Of a stretch of 64,000 nucleotides of DNA, positions 15,711 to 24,675 are shown piece after piece. The translations under genes and the position numbers were made by a program. A model generated the notes under the pieces. It did not search any database and was not told where the DNA came from. It saw only the letters and a list, made by a program, of their open reading frames with translations. The stretch is from Elusimicrobiota bacterium (GTDB lineage: Bacteria; Elusimicrobiota; Elusimicrobia; Elusimicrobiales; Elusimicrobiaceae). How positions within the stretch are numbered: position 1 is the first letter of the stretch; every line of letters starts with the position of its first letter. The stretch lies in contig JAEWSL010000010.1 of NCBI GenBank assembly GCA_023398295.1, positions 3,994-67,993 on the forward strand. The letters are read 5' to 3'.

Positions 15711-18700
15711 TTAAGACTTTTCCCGCCCGCCTTGGCCTTCTTCTTCGTCATCATGGATTATAACCATTCTTCGCACGCCAGATATCTTGCGCCGTTTTGG
15801 CGCGGCGGCGTTAAAAGCGGTTTGCGCAAGTTTCATGCTTTTGGCGTCGCTCAGCGGATTTACGTTTTGGGAAGCCTGCGGCCCTTTGGGCTTTATTGCC
15901 GCCCTAAAGTTTTCCGCCACTTTTTTGCCTATATTCTGCCTGAAATCCACTTGCGAAATGTCAGAGGTAATAAAAGTCCTCTCCGCAAGAAGCGGCTTTC
16001 CTACGGCGGTGTTCAAAGTAATAGCTTCCTCATCGCTGCGTCCTTCAAACTCCGAAAAAGGGTCCTTAGACGAAGCTGCTAAAACCGCGCCGGAGGGAGG
16101 AGGAGGAGGAGGTCCGAAAACGGTTTTCACGCTTAAGACATCTGTCATATCTTCCGAGCGTTTTTGTCTAAGAAACTCTCTGGTAAGCTCGCCGAAACTT
16201 TGCAGGGAATCCTGCGTCTTACCTGCAGGCGGCCGCACGGGCTGTTGCTGCGGCTGCGGCTGCGGCGGCTGATAGGGCCTGTTCGCCGGATTATAGAAAT
16301 TCATATTAGGCTGCGCGCCCTGTATAAAAGGATACTGAGGCGGCCCGCCCGCAGCCATAAAAGGCTGAGGCGCAGCTACCGACACAACCGGCGGCGGCGC
16401 GTAAGATAAAGGCACCGGCGCAATAGTGGCGTAAGCCAGCGGCGGCGTCGGCGCAGCGTAAAAGCCCTGGGCTATACGCGTTAAAGCAGAAGGTTCTCTC
16501 CTCCTTGGCGGCAGAGGTTTAACAAAAACAGGCTTGTTTTGAGATTGGGGAAACTGCCTGCGCGGCAAAGAGTTATCTTCCTTAGAAGAAAAATCGGAGA
16601 TGCCCGGGGCTTTCTCCTGCCTTTGAGGGGGCAAAGACGGGCTTTCCCTTTTCTCTTGCCCATGCTCTTGAGAGAAAGATTCAATAACAGGAGGTTGCGC
16701 GCCTGTGTCCGAAACGCCGTTTTCGGACTGCTCTTCAAAAATTTTTCGCTCCGCCTCAGCGGGATTTGGCGCCGCTTCCGGTATAAAATCCTGCGGCGGT
16801 TTTGCGGAGTTTTGCGCCCCGTCTTGCCGCAATTCCTGTCCGTTTTCCTCTGTGTGTATATTTTGCTGAACTTCAGGCGTCATTTCGTTCAGCGGCACCG
16901 GCCGATGGGCGGGCGCATCCTGCGGACGCTCCTTTGAAAGAGGTCTGTGATCAAAAATAGGATCCGTATGCGCAACCTCGGTAATAATGTTTTCTTTTTT
17001 TTGTTTGGAAACCGCTTCCGCCGCAAAAGGATCTTTGCCATGGGGATCTTTGTAAAATAAATTATCCGACAGATTCGCTTTTGAGGAAATATCATTGTCC
17101 GCGCTAAAAGCGTTAAAGTCAACTATAGTTTGAGCGGCAAAAATATCTTCAATGGGCAAAGCCCCGCTTTCCGAAGCCGAAGTTTCCTCAAAAACATTAT
17201 CCTGTAAAATAGACTGCCCCAGCTTGACTTGATTTGCCTCCACCCCTTTTATCGGGGAAGATTGTCCCTCCACCACAATGCCGCGTTCAGCCTTACCCGC
17301 AGGCATGCTGAAAGGCTTTATCTGTACGGACTGAACATTTTGCATAGAAGGGGAGGCTGCCTGCTCCTCCATCTGGGAGAAAAGCGAATCTTGCGGAAGC
17401 TGTTTGACAAAAACTTCCCCCTTCTCCTGCGAGGACTGATTTTCTTGTTGTTCCGCAGAGGCGCTCTGCGCTTGAACCTGATTCTGTACCTTCGGCGGAC
17501 GAATATGCTGCCGTACCGACTCAGAAGAAACCGTTTGCTGTGGTTGCTGTATCGGTTGCTGTATCGGCTGTTGTACGGGTTGCTGCACAGGCGGCTGCAC
17601 TTGCGCCTGAGGTTGTTGTATCGGCTGTTGCATCGGTTGTTGTACGGGTTGCTGCAGAGGCGGCTGCACTTGCGCCTGAGGTTGTTGTATCGGCTGTTGT
17701 ACGGGTTGCTGTACAGGCTGCTGTACAGGCGGTTGTATATGTTGTTGAGGAGGTTGAAATTGTTGAACGTTAAAATTTTGCGGGCCTGCGCTTTGCCACT
17801 GGGAACGTGCGGACGCAGATATCTTTACTTTTTGCGACGGCGCGGCTTTTTTTTGCTTGGGCGCGGAAGGCCGTATAGCGTTAATTATTTTGGGTACTAT
17901 ATTTTTTATCTGTTCTTTTACCGGAGTGGAATAATATTCTCTTTTCCCGTCGGAGAAAATTTCAGTAGGCATTACCTGCGGCGTAAACTCCGTAGTATTT
18001 GCCGCCGTCTGCGTTTGCTGCAATTGAGTGGGCGGGGGTGTATTCTGCGACGGCATTTGCGGCGGCATTTGCTGAAACTGCCCTCTTTGAGGCTGCTGTT
18101 GCTGCGGCTGCAAATAAGGCTGCACCTGCCCCTGAAACTGCTGAGGCGGCGCTGCTTGCTGAAACTGCTGAGGCGGAGCAAACTGCTGTTGCCCCTGGGG
18201 AGGTTGAACCTGAGACTGATACTGCCCAGCGTAAGGCTGAGGCGTTTGTCCCTGCGCAAAATGCTGCTGCCCTGGCGCCTGCATTTGCGGATAACCCTGA
18301 AAGGCGGCCGAAGACGGGGCGGGCCATTGCAGAGGAGTCTGCCCCTGCGGCATCTGCTGATATTGCTGGTTATATCCCTGTGCAAAAACCTCCTGAGAGG
18401 TCTGTTCTTCCGGAGGGAATTTTGACATGTCCGGCGCTGTCGTCTGCGCCATTTTGCTGGGCATATGCGCGGATTCGGCCTTTAAGTCGCCCGAAGCTGT
18501 TCTTGTAGAGAGATGTATAGGCACCGAAGAAGTGTCAAAAGTTTTTTTTGTCGTATTAAACTTATCAAAAATTTTGCTCATTAAACCTTTTGTCTGCGTT
18601 TGAGCGGAAACGCCGACGTCCTTCCCTTCAAAAGGCTGAGTCCAGCCCGTCCCGGTTCTGCTTCTTGCGTGCGGGTTTCTTATATCTACCGTGGGCATGT

Positions 18701-19439
18701 ATCCGTAAGAATGCTCCGCCGCGCCGGACGCCGGCGCCGAAGGCGCCGCTTCCGATAAAATTTTAGGAGGGGAGGAAACCGCCCTTATATCAGCATCGTA
18801 AGGCGAAGGCCGTAAGGCGCCGTCTTCGGAATTAAGATCAATAAAAGTGCCGTCGCTTACGTCAAGGCTCGTTTCAATGTCAATAATGGTTTCTATATCG
18901 GCTAAATCTTTTTTGACTTCTAGCTGGCCTTCGGCCAAATTAAGATGAGAGGTTATTTCTTCCTTCTTATTTTGCCTGAGGGGAATTTGAGTTTGGGAAA
19001 TTTTATCTTTTTCAATGCGGGCGACAGGCAGCTTTGTATCTTCGTGCGCGGCAGGCGCGTCGGCCTCCTCTCCAGACGGCGCTTTGCCGGAAAAACGCAA
19101 AGAAGGAGAATCAAAACTTAGCACTTCCCTTTTTGTTTTAAGCTCTGTGGCGGCAAGGAGGTCAAGCTCTTTTTCAATAGCGTCCGAGGAGGTAAAAACC
19201 TCCCCCTGGGAAACAAAATTTTCAACCTTGTTTCTTATTTCCTCAAGTTCGCCTTCTTCGGTAACATCGCGCAGTTCAAAAGTGTGGGTATAGGGCAATA
19301 TGCGCCTGTCAACATAACTGCATAAAATGCCCATGTCCTGCTGGAGAAAAGCGGCGTCCTCCTCCGTACCCGAAATAAGCAAAAGGTACTTGGAAGCGCC
19401 TGTTATAACATTTTCCCTGATTTCCCACTTAGTTATCAT
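15711..19439 (-). CDS. Large Gln/Pro-rich repeat protein, unknown function
   Basis: 1242 residues. About 85 N-terminal residues (MITKWEIRENVITGASKYLL onward) look like a small folded alpha/beta domain with no family I recognise. The rest is low-complexity: acidic/Ser segments, then a long Gln/Pro/Ala zone with QQFAPPQQ-like runs and a tandem 23-residue unit built from PVQQPIQQPQAQV blocks, Pro-rich stretches such as PPPPPPSGA, and a short basic C-terminus with KRRKISGVRR followed by an acidic tail. There is no signal peptide or membrane segment, so a cytoplasmic scaffold or hub that recruits partners is a reasonable guess. Upstream of the DnaA-like ATPase in the same run. An antisense ORF (17229-18425) merely mirrors its composition. 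Confidence 0.75.
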   Translation of the reverse strand: MITKWEIRENVITGASKYLLLISGTEEDAAFLQQDMGILCSYVDRRILPYTHTFELRDVTEEGELEEIRNKVENFVSQGEVFTSSDAIEKELDLLAATELKTKREVLSFDSPSLRFSGKAPSGEEADAPAAHEDTKLPVARIEKDKISQTQIPLRQNKKEEITSHLNLAEGQLEVKKDLADIETIIDIETSLDVSDGTFIDLNSEDGALRPSPYDADIRAVSSPPKILSEAAPSAPASGAAEHSYGYMPTVDIRNPHARSRTGTGWTQPFEGKDVGVSAQTQTKGLMSKIFDKFNTTKKTFDTSSVPIHLSTRTASGDLKAESAHMPSKMAQTTAPDMSKFPPEEQTSQEVFAQGYNQQYQQMPQGQTPLQWPAPSSAAFQGYPQMQAPGQQHFAQGQTPQPYAGQYQSQVQPPQGQQQFAPPQQFQQAAPPQQFQGQVQPYLQPQQQQPQRGQFQQMPPQMPSQNTPPPTQLQQTQTAANTTEFTPQVMPTEIFSDGKREYYSTPVKEQIKNIVPKIINAIRPSAPKQKKAAPSQKVKISASARSQWQSAGPQNFNVQQFQPPQQHIQPPVQQPVQQPVQQPIQQPQAQVQPPLQQPVQQPMQQPIQQPQAQVQPPVQQPVQQPIQQPIQQPQQTVSSESVRQHIRPPKVQNQVQAQSASAEQQENQSSQEKGEVFVKQLPQDSLFSQMEEQAASPSMQNVQSVQIKPFSMPAGKAERGIVVEGQSSPIKGVEANQVKLGQSILQDNVFEETSASESGALPIEDIFAAQTIVDFNAFSADNDISSKANLSDNLFYKDPHGKDPFAAEAVSKQKKENIITEVAHTDPIFDHRPLSKERPQDAPAHRPVPLNEMTPEVQQNIHTEENGQELRQDGAQNSAKPPQDFIPEAAPNPAEAERKIFEEQSENGVSDTGAQPPVIESFSQEHGQEKRESPSLPPQRQEKAPGISDFSSKEDNSLPRRQFPQSQNKPVFVKPLPPRRREPSALTRIAQGFYAAPTPPLAYATIAPVPLSYAPPPVVSVAAPQPFMAAGGPPQYPFIQGAQPNMNFYNPANRPYQPPQPQPQQQPVRPPAGKTQDSLQSFGELTREFLRQKRSEDMTDVLSVKTVFGPPPPPPSGAVLAASSKDPFSEFEGRSDEEAITLNTAVGKPLLAERTFITSDISQVDFRQNIGKKVAENFRAAIKPKGPQASQNVNPLSDAKSMKLAQTAFNAAAPKRRKISGVRRMVIIHDDEEEGQGGREKS
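17540..17760. repeat. Intragenic tandem repeat, 69-bp unit, encoding Gln/Pro 23-mers
   Basis: The segment GCGGCTGCACTTGCGCCTGA occurs at 17591 and again (one base shifted in blocks) at 17660, giving a 69-bp period, plus a further partial unit. Each unit encodes V-Q-P-P-x-Q-Q-P-V-Q-Q-P type repeats on the minus strand. The length is a multiple of three, so copy-number change would keep frame. Confidence 0.8.
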
Positions 19440-19485
19440 CTCTTCCCCTTAGGAAACTGCCCCCTCATCTTAAAGCAAGCGCTTC

Positions 19486-20133
19486 TTATCCCTCAACTAT
19501 CTTAACGCCCGCACTTGTGCCCAGACGGCTTGCGCCGGCCTCTATCATGGCTTTTGCGTCTTCTTTGCTGCGCACCCCGCCGGAAGCCTTCACTTTTATA
19601 CCGCTTGCGCGCGCCATTAGCGCGACGTCCTGCGCGGTCGCGCCTTTATCGGAGAATCCCGTTGAAGTCTTAACAAAATCAGCGCCTTGGCGCGCGGCTA
19701 TTTTGCAGACTTCGGCTTTTTCCGCATCGCTAAGATACGATGTTTCAATTATAACTTTCAAAGTAAGTCCTTTGCACCGCTCTCTTACGGCTTTAATATC
19801 TTCGGCTACGGCAACAAAATTCCCGTCTTTAAGCGCGCCGATATTGATAACCATATCTATCTCCTGCGCGCCGTCGGAAACTGCTTTTTGGGTTTCAAAA
19901 GCCTTTGTTTCGGAAGCGTTTGCGCCTAAAGGGAACCCTATCACGGTACACACCTTAACGCCGCTTCCTCTTAAAAGCTTCGCGGCAAAAGACACCCAGC
20001 AAGGATTTATGCATACCGACGCAAAATGATGAGATAACGCCTCCTGGCAAACTTTTGCTATGTCTTCTTTCTTTGCAAAAGCTTTCAGGACGGTATGGTC
20101 AATATAGCGAGCCAGATTTTCTTTAGTTTCCAT
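19486..20133 (-). CDS. deoC: Deoxyribose-phosphate aldolase
   Basis: 215 residues, normal for the short DeoC subfamily. Cleaves 2-deoxyribose 5-phosphate to glyceraldehyde 3-phosphate and acetaldehyde. TIM barrel with IDHT (11-14), [10 protein letters not shown] (91-100, Asp93), Schiff-base Lys155 in FVKTSTGF and Lys182 in KVKASGG. Downstream of tpiA with a 9-base gap, so the product glyceraldehyde 3-phosphate feeds directly to the neighbouring glycolytic enzyme. Ends SAGVKIVEG, a typical C-terminus for this length class. Confidence 0.96.
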   Translation of the reverse strand: METKENLARYIDHTVLKAFAKKEDIAKVCQEALSHHFASVCINPCWVSFAAKLLRGSGVKVCTVIGFPLGANASETKAFETQKAVSDGAQEIDMVINIGALKDGNFVAVAEDIKAVRERCKGLTLKVIIETSYLSDAEKAEVCKIAARQGADFVKTSTGFSDKGATAQDVALMARASGIKVKASGGVRSKEDAKAMIEAGASRLGTSAGVKIVEG

Positions 20134-20142
20134 AGAAACCTC

Positions 20143-20895
20143 TTATTTGTAATTTATTATTCTTGCAAAACTCTCCGCCGAGAGGGATTGCCCGCCCACC
20201 AAAACGCCGTCAATATCGGGCTGGGCCATAAGAGAATCCACATTGTCCGTCTTAACGCTGCCGCCGTAAAGTATCCTGATGTTTTGAGAGAAAGTTTCGT
20301 AATATTTATTATGCAGAAGTTCGCGGATATCCGCATGCACCTGCTGCGCCTGCTGAGGAGTAGCCGTTTTGCCGGTGCCTATGGCCCAAACGGGTTCGTA
20401 AGCAATAACCATATCTTTTAGCTCCTGCGCGCTGAAACCTTTTAAGCCGCCTTCAATTTGATTTTGTATAACGCTGTAGGTTTTATTAAGTTCGCGCTCG
20501 GTCAAAGTTTCGCCGACGCAAAAAACTACCTGAAGGCCGGCTGACAGCGCGGCGCGCAATTTTTTATTAAGAATTTCATTTGTATCGCCGAAAAGAGCCC
20601 TTCTTTCGCTGTGCCCTAAAATTACGCCCGCCGCGCCCGCGTCTTTAATCTGGTTGGGAGCAATCTGGGAGGTAAAAGCGCCTTTCTCTTCGTAAAAGCA
20701 ATCCTGCGCAAAAACTTTAACCGCGCTTCCTTTGACCGCCTGCGCGACAGCCGCCAAAGCGGTAAAGGAGGGCGCTATCATTATATCGGCGTTATTTTTA
20801 TTTTCCGCCGCGGCCACCGCAGAGGCTAAAGAAGAAGATTGTTCTATGGTATTATGCATTTTCCAATTACCGGCAATAAAAGATTTTCTAGTCAT
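20143..20895 (-). CDS. tpiA: Triosephosphate isomerase
   Basis: 250 residues, the standard length. Interconverts dihydroxyacetone phosphate and glyceraldehyde 3-phosphate. AGNWKMH (8-14) with Lys12, electrophile His95 in ILGHSERR, catalytic Glu167 in AYEPVWAIGTG, and the phosphate loop YGGSVK near the C-terminus. First gene of the minus-strand run that continues through deoC. Its 5' leader holds a small GCGCCG/CGGCGC hairpin (20931-20948), preceded by an AT-rich promoter-like stretch. Confidence 0.97.
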   Translation of the reverse strand: MTRKSFIAGNWKMHNTIEQSSSLASAVAAAENKNNADIMIAPSFTALAAVAQAVKGSAVKVFAQDCFYEEKGAFTSQIAPNQIKDAGAAGVILGHSERRALFGDTNEILNKKLRAALSAGLQVVFCVGETLTERELNKTYSVIQNQIEGGLKGFSAQELKDMVIAYEPVWAIGTGKTATPQQAQQVHADIRELLHNKYYETFSQNIRILYGGSVKTDNVDSLMAQPDIDGVLVGGQSLSAESFARIINYK

Positions 20896-20961
20896 TATTA
20901 AACTCCCGTTGAAATTTATACGACAAATCTGCGCCGCTTTTACGGCGCTCGCTTTATATAT

Positions 20962-20989
20962 ATTATTATATTTGATACATTTTTGTAAA
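20962..20989 (-). promoter_or_regulatory. Candidate promoter for the tpiA run
   Basis: On the minus strand TTTACA (20984-20989), 16-nt spacer, AATAAT (20962-20967); an alternative -10 TATAAT overlaps at 20965-20970. AT-rich setting between divergent genes. The choice of hexamers is tentative. Confidence 0.4.
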
Positions 20990-21173
20990 CTTTTTTCAAT
21001 TATGGGCTTTCAGTATAAGCTTTCAAAACGCCTTAAAAGGACATCGGCCTTATTTTAAGACTTAAAAATCCGCAAAAGATTGCGCGAAATATTTCACAAA
21101 GTCTTTATCAAATTTTTGTAAAATTATTTATTGTACAAAAAATGAAAAGACGGAGGTTAAACAGTAATTAAAA

Positions 21174-22532
21174 ATGGAAAATCTTAATACCGCGCAGAAA
21201 CTGGGTTTCTGGGGTTTGGTAGGGCTGGTGGTAAGTTCAATGGCGGGCTCGGGCATATATTCTCTGCCGCAAAATTTGTCCGTATGCGCAGGGGCCGACG
21301 CTATTTTAGCCGCATGGATAATAACGGGGCTTGGCATATTCTTCCTGGCTGAGAGTTTTAGGATACTTGCCAAGTTAAAGCCCGAGTTCAGTGAAGGCGG
21401 CCTCTATAATTACGCCAATGACGGTTTCGGCAGGAAGACGGGCTTTTTTATGGTTTGGGGATACTGGCTGGGCAATATTTTTGCAAATACGGGCTTTGTG
21501 GTTATCTTTATGGAATCGCTTAATTACTTTTTCCCAAAATATTTTGCGGGCGGCAACGATATTTATTCCATGGTTTTGGGCTCGGTTTTAATATGGGGAG
21601 TTTACTCCGTAATTGCACACGGGATAAAAACGGCCGCAGCCGTAAATCTTATAGGCACAGTAATAAAACTTTTGCCTATTGCGGTTTTTATAGTTGTGTG
21701 CGCGCTGGCTTTTAATATTGAAAAGTTTTTGCCGTACATGTTTGATAATTTCACTTTCGGCACTTTTGCTTTTGAAGATTTTACCGCCCAGATTAAAGGC
21801 TGCATGATGGTAACACTTTGGGCGTTTTTGGGGATAGAATCTTCTGTGATATTATCTTCAAGAGCAAAAAAAAGCAAGTACGGCCCGCGCGCGGCGTTTG
21901 CGGGATTTTTCTTCTGTCTTATCTGCTATGTGCTGATATCTCTGCTGCCTTTCGGCATCATGCAAAAAACCGATATCGCCGCGTTGGCAAACCCTTCCAC
22001 AAGCGGAGTGCTGCAATTTGCAGCGGGCCGCTGGGGCGGCGCGCTTATGGTGTGCGGACTTATGCTTTCTGTTCTGTTTTCCCTGCTTTCGTGGGTAGTC
22101 ATAGCAGTGGAAGTGCCCTTCGGAGCGGCGCAGAAAGGCTCTTTCCCGCAGACTTTTACCAAAGTAAATAAACATGGCACGCCTTGTTTCTCTCTGCTGA
22201 TGACTTCCGCCATAACGCAAATCGCTTTTCTGCTGGCTTATTTTTCTTCCGACGCGTGGATATTTATGATAAATATCGCGGGGATGATAATCCTGCCCGT
22301 TTATTTGATAAGCGCTATGTATCTTGTAAAACTTTCCGGCAACAGGGAAGATTTTGCCTTCGGCAAAGGAAAGAAGAGAAAAGCTTTTATCGTCGCCTCT
22401 TTAGCCGTAGTTTACTCCCTGTGGCTTATTTACGCGGCCGATATTAAATATTTATTCTTTGCCGTTTTTGTTTACGCGGCGGGCATACCCGTAATGCTTA
22501 AGGCAAGGAAAAATCAAAGTAAGGAAACCTAA
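21174..22532 (+). CDS. APC family amino acid antiporter (ArcD/AdiC-like)
   Basis: 452 residues with about 12 hydrophobic segments and no signal peptide. The start of TM1, GLVVSSMAGSGIYSLPQN, contains the substrate-binding GSGI-type unwound segment typical of the basic amino acid/polyamine antiporters (APA group of the APC superfamily), and the following AWIITGLGIFFLA, KPEFSEGGLYNYA and WGYWLGNIFAN match arginine/ornithine-type exchangers. Substrate is inferred only at the level of amino acids, possibly basic ones. GGAGG lies 17 bases before the ATG, unusually far, but an in-frame TAA sits just upstream so no earlier start is possible in this frame. Its end overlaps the convergent pdxA stop by 4 bases. 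Confidence 0.85.
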   Translation: MENLNTAQKLGFWGLVGLVVSSMAGSGIYSLPQNLSVCAGADAILAAWIITGLGIFFLAESFRILAKLKPEFSEGGLYNYANDGFGRKTGFFMVWGYWLGNIFANTGFVVIFMESLNYFFPKYFAGGNDIYSMVLGSVLIWGVYSVIAHGIKTAAAVNLIGTVIKLLPIAVFIVVCALAFNIEKFLPYMFDNFTFGTFAFEDFTAQIKGCMMVTLWAFLGIESSVILSSRAKKSKYGPRAAFAGFFFCLICYVLISLLPFGIMQKTDIAALANPSTSGVLQFAAGRWGGALMVCGLMLSVLFSLLSWVVIAVEVPFGAAQKGSFPQTFTKVNKHGTPCFSLLMTSAITQIAFLLAYFSSDAWIFMINIAGMIILPVYLISAMYLVKLSGNREDFAFGKGKKRKAFIVASLAVVYSLWLIYAADIKYLFFAVFVYAAGIPVMLKARKNQSKET

Positions 22533-23443
22533 CTTTTAGGAAATTTGGCGCGCGCCGCAAATTTAAGAGCTTCTGCCATACCCTCCGCGTCGGCGCGGTT
22601 TTGGCCTGCGATGTCAAAAGCGGTCCCGTGCGCTGGAGAAACGCGCAAGAATTTAAGACCTGCCGTTATATGAACGGCAGGTTTTTTTGCGCAAAGTTTA
22701 AGGCCGCTTAAAGCCTGGTCGTGATACATGCAGATAATGCCCTTTAACTGCCCCGCGCGGTGCTTAAGCCAAAGCTCGTCGCTAGGATAAGGGCCGCTTA
22801 TGTTAAAGCCGCGCGCGCGCAAAACTTTAAGCGCGGGCGCAATAATTTCAATTTCTTCGCGCCCTATCTTGCCGCCGTCGCCCGAGTGCGGATTTAACGC
22901 CGCAACGCCTATGTTTGCGCCAGAAGGCAGGATTTCGGCAAAATTTTCGGCCGTTTTTATTATGCGCGCTTTTGTAATTGCAGAGGATACCTCTTTTATG
23001 GCGTAATGCTCGCTTACGAGCGCGCAGGCCGTAGGCCCGCTTATAAACATCATCGTCGCGCCGCGCCCCGAGCGCGCGTATTTATCAAGAACTTCTGTAT
23101 GCCCCATAAATTTTACGCCCGCTTTAAGCCACGCGCTTTTGGACACGGGCGCGGTTACAAGGGCGTCATATTTTTTTTGCAGCATAAGCTTAACGGCGAG
23201 CCGCAGGGATTTGTAAGAAATATCGCCGCCGTATTTTGAAGGCGCGGGCCGAGAAGGCTTTTTATATTTTGTTTTAACTTCAATAAAATTTACGTCTTTG
23301 GGAAGGGGATATTTTTCAAAAGCGGCCCGCGCCGAAACAATCGTAAAATGAACATTTGCGCGCGGCAGTTTTTTAAGCGCTTTTACAATTACTTCCGGGC
23401 CTATTCCCAAAGGATCTCCGCCCGTTATCAAAATATTTTTCAT
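22529..23443 (-). CDS. pdxA: 4-hydroxythreonine-4-phosphate dehydrogenase family protein
   Basis: 304 residues, slightly shorter than E. coli PdxA (329). Oxidises 4-phosphohydroxy-threonine in pyridoxal phosphate synthesis; a PdxA2 branch acts on other hydroxy acids. GGDPLGIGPE at the N-terminus, and the metal-binding histidines His115 (MGHTE), His186 (LNPHSGDGG) and His241 (MYHDQ) are all present. Starts only 13 bases after a terminator that ends the surA run, so it either needs its own weak promoter or depends on read-through. No other pdx gene is in the window, so the assignment to vitamin B6 synthesis rather than PdxA2 is not secure. Confidence 0.88.
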   Translation of the reverse strand: MKNILITGGDPLGIGPEVIVKALKKLPRANVHFTIVSARAAFEKYPLPKDVNFIEVKTKYKKPSRPAPSKYGGDISYKSLRLAVKLMLQKKYDALVTAPVSKSAWLKAGVKFMGHTEVLDKYARSGRGATMMFISGPTACALVSEHYAIKEVSSAITKARIIKTAENFAEILPSGANIGVAALNPHSGDGGKIGREEIEIIAPALKVLRARGFNISGPYPSDELWLKHRAGQLKGIICMYHDQALSGLKLCAKKPAVHITAGLKFLRVSPAHGTAFDIAGQNRADAEGMAEALKFAARAKFPKS

Positions 23444-23455
23444 ACCTTATTTTAG

Positions 23456-23488
23456 CAATAAAAAAGGCGGGGCATAAAGCCCCGCCTT
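23456..23488 (-). terminator. Rho-independent terminator of the parvulin genes
   Basis: On the minus strand AAGGCGGGGC, loop TTTAT, GCCCCGCCTT, then TTTTATTG. It begins 21 bases after the stop of the surA-like gene and immediately precedes pdxA. Confidence 0.88.
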
Positions 23489-23508
23489 AAAACAGAAAAA
23501 CAAAAATA

Positions 23509-24675
23509 TTATTTCTTGGACGGCGCGGCGGCTGGCGCAGGCTGCGCTTTGGGCGCGGCGGCGGGCAAAGGTTTGGAATACTCAAATTTTTCCATAACTT
23601 TTATATCGGCTTTGTCCTTTAATTCTTTTACATAAGCCATCAGCGCTTTTTGCCTTTCAACATTAGCCAAATATATTTCAAGCTCCGGTTTAATCTGCTC
23701 GTAAGTAAAATCTTTTTTGGCAGATTTTGAAACCATTTTGATAATATAAATGCCGTGTTCGGTTTTAATCGGCTCGCTTAACTGGCCGACGTTTAAGGCA
23801 AATATTTTATCGTCCAGGTCTTTGGGCAGAACACCGCGTAAAACAAGCTGGACGCCGCCTGTGGAAAGAGGATTTTTATCGTCGGAATATTTCTGTATCG
23901 CTTCAACGGCTGTAATGTCGCCTTTTTCAATTTGATTGCGTATGTTTTTGGCAAGTTTTTCTTTCTCTTTTACCACTGATTCCGCCGCATTCTGCGTGCT
24001 CAAAAATACCGAGGACACCTCCGCGCGCTCCGCCGTAAGCTGATGAAGCTTTACCGCCAGGGGAGCCGCCATTTCAAGACGTTCCCTGGGCAGTTTTTCA
24101 GTTTCGGTTTTATTACCCTTCATGATAAGAACGATATCGTCGTAGAGCTGTTTTGTCTGTTCTTTGGTAGGCTGGGTAATTTTGCCTCTTAAAGCGTTAT
24201 CCTGAAGTTTTTGTATGGAAATCGCTTCTTTGGCTTTTTGCTCAAACTGTTTGTAGGTCAAGTCCATGCTTTTAAGATGCTCCTTAAAAGCTTCCTCTTT
24301 CTTTTTTTGGTCTTCTATGGGTTTGCCTTCGGTGTCAACGGAAACGGAGTTTTTGTAATTATTTATCCACTGGGCAAGCTCGCTGTCTTTGACGGAAATT
24401 TTTTGTTTTTGAGCTTCCTGCAGAAGTAACTGCTCTAAAATCAGGTTATTAAGCGTTTCCTCCTTAATGGCCGTTACATTGTTCGAATCTGCAAGAACCT
24501 GCGGCGCGCGGCTTTCATATTCAATCAAAACCCTTTCTTTAAGCTTTTGATACTGGGAACTTAAAATAGCTTTCCCGTTAACGGTCGCCACCGTAGAGTC
24601 AACCACCTTAGCGTCTGCCAATCCTGCGCCCAAACCTAAGACGACGGCAAGCGCAAGAATCTTATTTGCTTTCAT
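23509..24675 (-). CDS. SurA/PpiD-like periplasmic peptidyl-prolyl isomerase
   Basis: 388 residues. Signal peptide (about 1-22, ending LADA), N-terminal SurA-type chaperone helices (VATVNGKAILSSQYQKLKER; LNNLILEQLLLQEAQKQKI), then a parvulin rotamase domain around 215-335 (AEVSSVFLST ... YSDDKNPLSTGG ... VLPKDLDDKIFALNVGQLSEPIKTEHGIYIIKM). The tail is Ala/Pro-rich with a Lys-Lys end. Likely helps outer-membrane proteins such as LptD and the autotransporter fold. Its start overlaps the end of the upstream parvulin lipoprotein gene by 14 bases. Confidence 0.88.
   Translation of the reverse strand: MKANKILALAVVLGLGAGLADAKVVDSTVATVNGKAILSSQYQKLKERVLIEYESRAPQVLADSNNVTAIKEETLNNLILEQLLLQEAQKQKISVKDSELAQWINNYKNSVSVDTEGKPIEDQKKKEEAFKEHLKSMDLTYKQFEQKAKEAISIQKLQDNALRGKITQPTKEQTKQLYDDIVLIMKGNKTETEKLPRERLEMAAPLAVKLHQLTAERAEVSSVFLSTQNAAESVVKEKEKLAKNIRNQIEKGDITAVEAIQKYSDDKNPLSTGGVQLVLRGVLPKDLDDKIFALNVGQLSEPIKTEHGIYIIKMVSKSAKKDFTYEQIKPELEIYLANVERQKALMAYVKELKDKADIKVMEKFEYSKPLPAAAPKAQPAPAAAPSKK

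Noticed and set aside
17229..18425. 398-residue plus-strand ORF, Leu/Arg-rich
   Set aside because: It is antisense to the Gln/Pro-rich gene; its Arg/Leu repeats are the mirror of Gln/Pro codons, and there is no start context or family resemblance.
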